DNA from: Stackebrandtia nassauensis DSM 44728
GTDB lineage: Bacteria; Actinomycetota; Actinomycetes; Mycobacteriales; Micromonosporaceae
Length of the DNA: 64,000 nucleotides
Assembly: GCF_000024545.1 (NCBI RefSeq)
Contig: NC_013947.1
Coordinates: 3,410,001 to 3,474,000 of the forward strand
Direction of reading: 5' to 3'
Position numbers and translations under genes: made by a program. The notes below the pieces were generated by a model, which worked only from the letters and a program-made list of their open reading frames with translations, searched no databases and had not been told where the DNA came from. Positions 58,243-64,000 of this stretch are shown here, piece after piece. Within the stretch, counting starts at the first letter, position 1; the number at the start of each line of letters is the position of its first letter.

Positions 58243-61200
58243 CGAAGACCTCCAGGGATACGGGGCCGAACAGGCCGGAGCGTTCCTGGCCGGGCAGCGT
58301 CCCGGCGAGCGGGTTGACCGCGGCCAGATAGGGCGCGAGTGTGTTGTGGACGGTGACCGCGAGCCGGTTGGTCCCGGCGGCGAGCCGTACCTCGAAGGTA
58401 TAGGGGCTCCACGGCCGCACTCCGGCTGGTTCGCCGTTGACGTGCACCTCGGCGGTTCCGCGCACCTCGCCCAGGTGCAGGCGGGCGGTGACCGGGGCGG
58501 GACGTGAGACCTCGGTTTCGTAGACGAGCGCACCGGAGAAGTCGCCCAGTCCGATCTCGGCCCAGTCTCCCAAGGTGACCGGGCCGGTCTGGGTGTGGAC
58601 GGTGACGGGGCCGGTCAGTTGCGCGCCGCCCGGCCACCGGTCGTCGTGGGGGAACGACAGTTCCACGACTTCGCCGCCACTGGCGGGTTGCGGTAGCCGG
58701 ATCGGTTCGGCGACCGGCAGTGGGGCGCCGCGGAACGACGCGGTGAACTCGGCGCGGGCGGGCACGGTCAGTTCGACCGTGCCGGGTGGCAGCCGTAGTC
58801 GCAGTCGTCGCTGTCCAGTGTCGCCGGATGTCAGCGGTGCGGTGTCGGGTCGCGGGCGGGGCCGCGCGGTGAGTACCTGCGGGTCGAAGTGCATGCGGTG
58901 GTCCACTACGGACGCGTCCCATCCGGACGATCCGCTGACCACCCACTTGTCCCCCGGCAGACTGACCTCGACCAGGGCCTGTGCTTCGGTGTCGCCGAAC
59001 TCCAGACTCAGGTGGTTGTCGCCCGCCGCGACGGTGCTGTCGTAGATGGCCATGCGGGGCATGCGCCGCCAGGTGTAGTTGTCGAACTCGCCGTGCCGTG
59101 CCAGCTCTTTCCCGTTCAATCGCAGTACGACGTCGCCGACCGTGGCCAGCAGCACCCGAACGGTTCCGGAGATGTCACTGTGGAAGGTGGTGCCGACCGG
59201 GGCCTCGGTCGCGGGGCGCAGCCATTGCGGCCGGGGGCGCCAGTCAGCCCGTGACATAAGAACGTATGAGGCGCTGGCGACCTCGTCGGTGAGCGCGGTG
59301 AAGGTGACCTCGATGCGGTGGCGCCCAGCCGAAAGCGTCACCGGACATTCGGCGTGGTAGCCGTTGCCAGCGGGCAGCTCCTCACCATCCACTGTGATCG
59401 TCTTGGCGGTGGGGGCGCCGACGACGAGCACGTACTCGCCCGCCGCGTCGACGGCGAGTTCGGCGCGCAGTTCGGCGGTGTCACCGGTGCGCATCGTGCC
59501 GATCGTGATGAACTCCTCGGGCACGTAGCCCCGGTTGTCGTGGACGCGGGGGAAGCCGTCCGGTTTGTCGCCGGGGCCCCAGGTCTGGGAGAAGGTGACC
59601 GGTTCCCAGTCGCCGCCGGGGCGGCGCAGCGTCGCCCATTCGCCGAATGTGGCGCGCTGGCCGTCCATCCGCCAGATCTGTATCGCGTCCGGTCCGGGGA
59701 AGTCGCCGTGCCGATAGTCCAGGGTGGATTCCGGGCGCCCCGTCCAGTCCCCGTCGAGCGCGAGCCGACGCGACGGGGTGGGCGCGGGCGCCGGTTCCGT
59801 CGGTACCTCGGTGGTCAGTCTGATCAGTGCGACGGGTGCCTCGTCGAAGGATACGGTGACACGCAACCGATCCCCGTCCCGTTCCACCGGCAGCGGCCGG
59901 GCCGCACCGCCGGTGAGGGCGACGGCCTCGGCCGAGGTGAAGTCGCCGGTGATGGTGACGGTCTTGTCCCGGATCGCGGGCGGTTCGAAGGTGTAGACGC
60001 CACTGAGGAAGGTGTCGCCGGCCAGGGATGCCTTGGTCGCCATGGGATAGACCGCCGGGACGAGCAGCAGGTGGCTGCCGTCGGGTGCCTCGCGCAGCAG
60101 TGTCGGCACGTCGGCGTCCACCCGTCGGGGCAGACCCGACAGGGCGGTCGCGGCCTCGTCGAGGTCAGCGCAGGCGATGGCCGCGCCGTCGGTGAACAGC
60201 CGCCGCAGTCGCTCCACTTCGGTGTCGTCGTCGCCGCGGCCAGCGGCCCGCTGCGGTAGTTCTCCGACCGCGATCAGCGTGCCGCCCGCCTGCGCGAACT
60301 CCACCAGCACTCGCGCCGTGGCCGGTTCCAGGACGCGGGCGGCGGGCAGGACGACGACCCGGTAGCGTTCGCCCGCCAGCGTCATCGCGGCGCCCGCCTT
60401 CTGAATGGAGGGCTCGTCCAGGACGTCGAAGTCGATGCCCAGGCGATCCAGCAGCCCGGTACGGAAGTCGTGCCAGGTCATCCATCCGGCGAGGTCCTGA
60501 TAGGTGCGATGTGCCGTGGGCCAGTCGCCGGAGTCGTTGAAGAACGGTTCCTCGTCGGCGAACGGCGGCAGGTCGTGCTGGACGGTGGCGACCGGGTCGA
60601 GCAGCGCGACGTCGCACACGTGGGTGCCCTCGGCGACCGCCTCGCACAGTGTCGCCACCGTCTCGGCGAACACCGGATAGTGCCGCCAGTACGGTTGCCG
60701 CCAACACGTCGACGGCGGCGCCCAGTCGAAGCGGCCCTGTTCGGTCGAGTAGTACACGGCGTGCGGGTTGTACAGGTTGGCACCGGCGCGCAGCCACGGG
60801 ATCAGCCAGTCCAGGGTCTCCTCGAGCGTGCCGCCCCAGCCGGTGGAGTGGAACGCCTCGATCCAGGTCCGCGAATGCCCGTGCGCGTGGGCCAGCGAGC
60901 TGTGCCGTTTGCCGTCTCCCCAGTGGTCACTGCCGGGGGCGGAGAACCAGCGGTGGGTGCGGGCGTAGTCGGCGTAGTAGCGGACCCCGGCGGCGGTGTG
61001 CCCGCCCCGGGCCGGTTCCTGCTGGTCGCAACCGACCAGCAGCCCGCGTTCGGCGTGCCAGTCGTGCAGGGGTTTGAAGAACGCCTCCTCGGCGAGCTCG
61101 GCCCGGGTGAGCTGGTAGTCACGGCGCACCGGACCGGTGTCCGCTCCAATGTCGCTCCACAGTGCCTCAATGTGCGGTTCGAGCCGGTAGCCGCGCCGGG

Positions 61201-61726
61201 ACGCGAACGCGTCGGAGAAGCCCGCCGTCCAGCTCGGTATGGACGGCAGTTCGTCCTGGAACGTGCCCTTGAGGACGGTCCCGAAGTAGTGGCCCACGCG
61301 TCGTTCCAGCTCGCCGTGCACGGCGTCGAACAGCAGCGCGCACGCGTCCGGATTCAGGTAGTCGAAACCCGACGCGACCGGCCCCTCGCGGGTCAGGCGC
61401 TGTCCTCGGGCCGACGGGTGGGCGGCCACGACGCGTCCCTGGATGTTGGCGCCGGAGAAGCCGAGCTGGTCGTAGAACCACAGTCCGAACCCGCGCCGTT
61501 CGGCGTGGGCGCAGACCGCGGTGAAGATCTCCCACCACTCGTCCGACATGAACTCCGGTTCGTCACCCGGACAGCCCCACAGTGGACCGGTGGGGGCCAG
61601 TGAGATGACGACGGCCTGCCGTATCCCGCCGTCCATGAGGCGGTCCAGCTGCCAGTTCAACCGTTCGGTGTGGAGCGGCGCACCGCTCCACCACCACAAC
61701 GGGACCGGCCCGTAATAGTCGCTCAC
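58235..61726 (-). CDS. Large glycoside hydrolase (GH106/GH2-related)
   Basis: A 1163-residue cytoplasmic enzyme, no signal peptide. Its N-terminal barrel has the pattern of GH106-like alpha-L-rhamnosidases and relatives: DYYGPVPLWWWSGAPLHTERLNWQLDRLMDGGIRQAVVIS, GFGLWFYDQLGFSG and WIEAFHSTGWGGTLEETLDWLIPWLRAGANLYNPHAVYYS. The C-terminal third holds GH2-type beta-sandwich domains (LGEVRGTAEVHVNGEPAGVRPWSPYTFEVRLAAGTNRLAV). The GTG at 61726 overlaps the MFS stop (GTGA). Together with the next isomerase it suggests cleavage then isomerisation of a deoxy- or pentose sugar. Confidence 0.82.
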   Translation of the reverse strand: MSDYYGPVPLWWWSGAPLHTERLNWQLDRLMDGGIRQAVVISLAPTGPLWGCPGDEPEFMSDEWWEIFTAVCAHAERRGFGLWFYDQLGFSGANIQGRVVAAHPSARGQRLTREGPVASGFDYLNPDACALLFDAVHGELERRVGHYFGTVLKGTFQDELPSIPSWTAGFSDAFASRRGYRLEPHIEALWSDIGADTGPVRRDYQLTRAELAEEAFFKPLHDWHAERGLLVGCDQQEPARGGHTAAGVRYYADYARTHRWFSAPGSDHWGDGKRHSSLAHAHGHSRTWIEAFHSTGWGGTLEETLDWLIPWLRAGANLYNPHAVYYSTEQGRFDWAPPSTCWRQPYWRHYPVFAETVATLCEAVAEGTHVCDVALLDPVATVQHDLPPFADEEPFFNDSGDWPTAHRTYQDLAGWMTWHDFRTGLLDRLGIDFDVLDEPSIQKAGAAMTLAGERYRVVVLPAARVLEPATARVLVEFAQAGGTLIAVGELPQRAAGRGDDDTEVERLRRLFTDGAAIACADLDEAATALSGLPRRVDADVPTLLREAPDGSHLLLVPAVYPMATKASLAGDTFLSGVYTFEPPAIRDKTVTITGDFTSAEAVALTGGAARPLPVERDGDRLRVTVSFDEAPVALIRLTTEVPTEPAPAPTPSRRLALDGDWTGRPESTLDYRHGDFPGPDAIQIWRMDGQRATFGEWATLRRPGGDWEPVTFSQTWGPGDKPDGFPRVHDNRGYVPEEFITIGTMRTGDTAELRAELAVDAAGEYVLVVGAPTAKTITVDGEELPAGNGYHAECPVTLSAGRHRIEVTFTALTDEVASASYVLMSRADWRPRPQWLRPATEAPVGTTFHSDISGTVRVLLATVGDVVLRLNGKELARHGEFDNYTWRRMPRMAIYDSTVAAGDNHLSLEFGDTEAQALVEVSLPGDKWVVSGSSGWDASVVDHRMHFDPQVLTARPRPRPDTAPLTSGDTGQRRLRLRLPPGTVELTVPARAEFTASFRGAPLPVAEPIRLPQPASGGEVVELSFPHDDRWPGGAQLTGPVTVHTQTGPVTLGDWAEIGLGDFSGALVYETEVSRPAPVTARLHLGEVRGTAEVHVNGEPAGVRPWSPYTFEVRLAAGTNRLAVTVHNTLAPYLAAVNPLAGTLPGQERSGLFGPVSLEVFDD

Positions 61727-62997
61727 GCGGTCCCCGTCCGCTCGGCCTCGATCTCGGTCAGCGGTCGGCCGACCGTGTTCGGCATGAGGAAGTAGCCGAC
61801 GGCTCCAGCGATCGCGAGGAACAGCGCCAGCAGACCGGCCACCGGTTTGATCCCGGTGGCGGCGAGCACCGGCACGAAGAAGCTCCACGCGCCGAGCAGC
61901 AGCCGGGCGAGCCCGAAGGTGAAGCCCTGGGCGGTGCCGCGCAGCATGGTCGGGAAGAGCTCCTGGCTGAAGGTCTTGTAGAAGGGCTCACCGGCCAACG
62001 AGGCGCCGATACCGAACAACAGCACGTTCAGCGACGCGGTCACCATCGTGAAGGGCAGCACGAGGAACATGCCATAGGCCACGACCTGCAGAATGATGCC
62101 GATTCCCATCATCATCTTGCGGGCGCGCTGACTGGTGTCCATCTTGCGCATGACGACGAACATGATGACGGGCAGGCCGATGGCGAACCCGGCCAACGAC
62201 AGGGCCAGCGAGGCGGCCCGGGTACCGGCGTTCAGAGACTCCACGATGTACGGGGTGAAGATCCCGGCCGTTCCGGCCGCCAGTCCCCAGAAGATGTAGA
62301 ACACGCCGGTGTAGGCGAGGGCCTTGAGGTTGTTGCCGCGGAACAGGCTGCCGAGCCGTCGCACCGACGTGACCGTCGTTTCCGAGGCCGCCTTCCACAC
62401 CGCGGACTCGGCGAGTCCCTGGCGCAGCGCCCAGGTGACCACGGCGACCACGAAGAGGTGCCCGAAGACGATCCGGACGCCGAGCAGTCCGAGCGGGTCC
62501 AGCAGGTAGGCGAGGATCAGTACCACCGCCGGGCCCATACTCCAGGCGATCTGGGTCAGGCTGATCAACTTCCCGCGCGCCTTGGCCGGGGCGATCTCCC
62601 CCACCAGGGCCAGCGACGTGGGTACGTCGGCGCCGACGGCGACACCGACGATGAAGGTGCCGATGAGCAGCATCACCGTGTTGCCCGAGAAGGCGATCAG
62701 CAGGATGCCGAGGGCGTAGACCAGCAGGTCCCATTTGTAGATGCGTTTACGGCCGAGTTTGTCACCGAGCCTGCCGCCGACGAACGCGCCGATACCGGCA
62801 CCGATCGCGTTGGGGCCGAGCGCGGCCAGGAAGCCGACGAAGCCGGGGCTCAAGCTGAATTCGGACTGGAAGAGAGTCAGCCCGATGCCGAGGGCCACGA
62901 TGGAGCCAGCATCGATATAGGACGCCATCCCCGCCAGGATGGTCCATTTCCATTGCTGTGGGCTTACTCGCTGTTCGTCGGTGGCGATGTCCACCAT
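61723..62997 (-). CDS. MFS sugar transporter
   Basis: A 424-residue importer with 12 membrane helices of the sugar-porter class. Loop signatures are GGRLGDKLGRKRIYKWDLLVYALG between helices 2 and 3 and PAKARGKLISLTQ after helix 4. It is the first gene of the operon with the glycoside hydrolase and isomerase. The promoter carries a LacI-type palindrome, so the imported glycan or glycoside likely induces it. Confidence 0.88.
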   Translation of the reverse strand: MVDIATDEQRVSPQQWKWTILAGMASYIDAGSIVALGIGLTLFQSEFSLSPGFVGFLAALGPNAIGAGIGAFVGGRLGDKLGRKRIYKWDLLVYALGILLIAFSGNTVMLLIGTFIVGVAVGADVPTSLALVGEIAPAKARGKLISLTQIAWSMGPAVVLILAYLLDPLGLLGVRIVFGHLFVVAVVTWALRQGLAESAVWKAASETTVTSVRRLGSLFRGNNLKALAYTGVFYIFWGLAAGTAGIFTPYIVESLNAGTRAASLALSLAGFAIGLPVIMFVVMRKMDTSQRARKMMMGIGIILQVVAYGMFLVLPFTMVTASLNVLLFGIGASLAGEPFYKTFSQELFPTMLRGTAQGFTFGLARLLLGAWSFFVPVLAATGIKPVAGLLALFLAIAGAVGYFLMPNTVGRPLTEIEAERTGTA

Positions 62998-63061
62998 GTC
63001 TGTCTCCTTGGGGTGGGCGGGACTGAGGGAATTGCCGGACCCCCCGCGCGACGGCGGTGAA

Positions 63062-63107
63062 ATTGAAACCTTTCAATCAGGCTGGTGCAGCGCGCCAAGC
63101 ATGTCAA
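63062..63107 (-). promoter_or_regulatory. MFS operon promoter with LacI operator
   Basis: Minus strand: TTGACA (63102-63107), 17 bp, CAGCCT (63079-63084). Right after the -10 lies ATTGAAACCTTTCAAT (63062-63077), a perfect 16-bp palindrome covering the expected transcription start. Confidence 0.65.
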
Positions 63108-63171
63108 CTGGCGATAGATAACATTTCGATATCGATCCCCATCGATTCATGCCCGATAACCCATTGTCAGG

Positions 63172-63198
63172 TTGAAACCTTTCAATCTCCGGTAGGCT
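63172..63198 (+). promoter_or_regulatory. LacI gene operator and -10 box
   Basis: TTGAAACCTTTCAA (63172-63185), 14 bp perfect, is a second copy of the operator 109 bp from the first. TAGGCT (63193-63198) is the probable -10 box of the LacI gene; the operator would cover its -35 region. The rest of 62998-63243 is otherwise empty. Confidence 0.6.
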
Positions 63199-63243
63199 TG
63201 GCTCCAAAATGCTCACCCCACCACCCAGGGAGTCCGCGAGAAG

Positions 63244-64000
63244 GTGAACACACCGTCCCCCAAATCCACCCCCGCGCCCGGCAAGCGGCACCGCTACAGC
63301 ATGTCCGACGTGGCGGCCCGCGCCGGAATCTCCGTCGGCACCGTGTCCAACGTGCTCAACCACCCCGAGCGCGTCGCCGAGGAGACCCGCCGCCGCGTGC
63401 GGGAAGTGATCGACACCCTGGGCTTCATCCGCAACGCCCCCGCGATGAACCTCCGCTCCGGCTCCAGCGCGGCGGTGGGCGTCGTCGTCCTCGACATCGC
63501 CAACCCGTTCTTCACCGAAGTCCTGCGCGGCGCCGAGGACCGCCTGGCCGACGAGGGCCTGCTGCTCATCGTGTGCAGCTCCGACGACGCCCTCGACAAG
63601 GAGGAGCACTACCTGCGCGTCCTGGAGGAACACCGGGTCCAGGGCATGCTCATCACCCCGGCGATGGCCGACCTCAACCCCCTCGTCGACCTGCGCAACC
63701 GGGGCCTGGGCGTGGTCCTGCTCGACCGCACCGAAGCCGACGGCAAACTGTGCGCCGTCGCGGTCGACGACGTCCGGGGCGGCGAACTCGCCGGTGAACA
63801 CCTGCTGTCCCTCGGCCACCGCCGCATCGCCTTCCTCAATGGACCGTTGTCGCTGCGCCAGTGCGCCGAACGCCGCGAAGGTCTGCGCCGAGCCGTCACC
63901 ACGGCCGGACTCGACCCCGACGGCGTCCTCACCGAGATCGAGCTCCCCTCCCTCAACGCCCAGGGCGGGGAGGCCGCGATCCGCGAACTCGGCCGCGACC
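63244..64000 (+). CDS. LacI family regulator, cut by the right edge
   Basis: The first 252 residues of a LacI-type repressor. The DNA-binding domain is MSDVAARAGISVGTVSNVLNHPERVAEETRRRV (about 20-53), then the effector domain VVLDIANPFFTEVLRGAEDRLADEGL. The GTG at 63244 was chosen as the first start in the frame (GAGAAG upstream); the ATG at 63301 is an alternative. It is divergent from the MFS-GH-isomerase operon and most likely binds the two TTGAAACCTTTCAA sites. The end is outside the window. Confidence 0.9.
   Translation, partial: MNTPSPKSTPAPGKRHRYSMSDVAARAGISVGTVSNVLNHPERVAEETRRRVREVIDTLGFIRNAPAMNLRSGSSAAVGVVVLDIANPFFTEVLRGAEDRLADEGLLLIVCSSDDALDKEEHYLRVLEEHRVQGMLITPAMADLNPLVDLRNRGLGVVLLDRTEADGKLCAVAVDDVRGGELAGEHLLSLGHRRIAFLNGPLSLRQCAERREGLRRAVTTAGLDPDGVLTEIELPSLNAQGGEAAIRELGRD

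Noticed and set aside
1-64000. tRNA, rRNA, CRISPR arrays, insertion sequences, prophage or integrase genes
   Set aside because: No cloverleaf with a GTTCRANYC arm, no regularly spaced repeats, and no transposase or integrase proteins were recognised on either strand.

Overview
The window is chromosomal DNA of a high-GC Gram-positive bacterium (Actinobacteria). The GC is very high throughout, GTG and TTG starts are common, and many genes appear to be transcribed leaderlessly. Regulators of the LacI, TetR, MarR, LysR, AraC, DeoR, ArsR and MerR types are dense, and there is a WXG-type secretion-substrate pair and a SigE-type ECF sigma factor. The gene content fits a soil or plant-associated saprophyte. 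The genus cannot be fixed from the sequence alone. No rRNA, tRNA, CRISPR array, insertion sequence or prophage was seen.

Layout. 0-3 kb: TetR, PspC, AraC, and a MarR/membrane-protein pair under a self-overlapping operator. 3-7.4 kb: phosphoketolase and acetate kinase (xfp-ackA) converge on a very compact GNAT/ATP-grasp fusion. 7.7-11.2 kb: ECF sigma factor, a probable membrane partner and two secreted proteins. 11.4-13.9 kb: a small helical protein, an MFS exporter and a divergent LysR. 14-15.6 kb: a WXG100/ESX-like substrate pair. 15.7-25.5 kb: peptidase E, then a xylo-oligosaccharide locus (GH3, ABC permeases, binding lipoprotein, divergent LacI, xylB, xylA). 25.6-29.7 kb: a membrane protein, an ABM monooxygenase antisense to a GNAT gene with no stop of its own, an unusual leader-like intergenic region, and a secreted peptidase. 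29.8-36.5 kb: secreted GH172-type protein with a LacI-type operator, a VOC protein, an unknown protein, a type I sulfatase. 36.7-41.4 kb: GntP transporter, four-carbon acid-sugar kinase, PdxA2 dehydrogenase and DeoR, a threonate/erythronate-type catabolic operon. 41.4-48.2 kb: two cupins, ArsR, and a TetR-controlled siderophore-importer operon (two half-ABC transporters plus an RhtX/FptX-like MFS). 48.2-51.6 kb: MerR, DHA2-type exporter, small protein and amidase. 51.7-55.2 kb: AraC, a toroid-fold protein, arginyl-tRNA synthetase. 55.2-64 kb: an eis-like gene remnant, arylamine N-acetyltransferase, then a LacI-controlled sugar operon (MFS, large glycoside hydrolase, fucose/arabinose-type isomerase); the LacI gene runs off the right edge.

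Most operons are tightly packed, with 4-base ATGA or GTGA stop/start overlaps. Regulators sit next to their targets, and several palindromes lie over the promoters between them. The most unusual points are: (1) the 27.8-28.0 kb region with a near-perfect Shine-Dalgarno, a 12-codon ORF and two strong hairpins; (2) two reading frames that lost their stop codons and run into or across neighbours (GNAT over ABM; MFS through ArsR into a cupin); (3) the shrunken GNAT/ATP-grasp protein beside the acetyl-phosphate genes; (4) an eis pseudogene; and (5) many genes with a -10 box 6-9 nt before the start codon.
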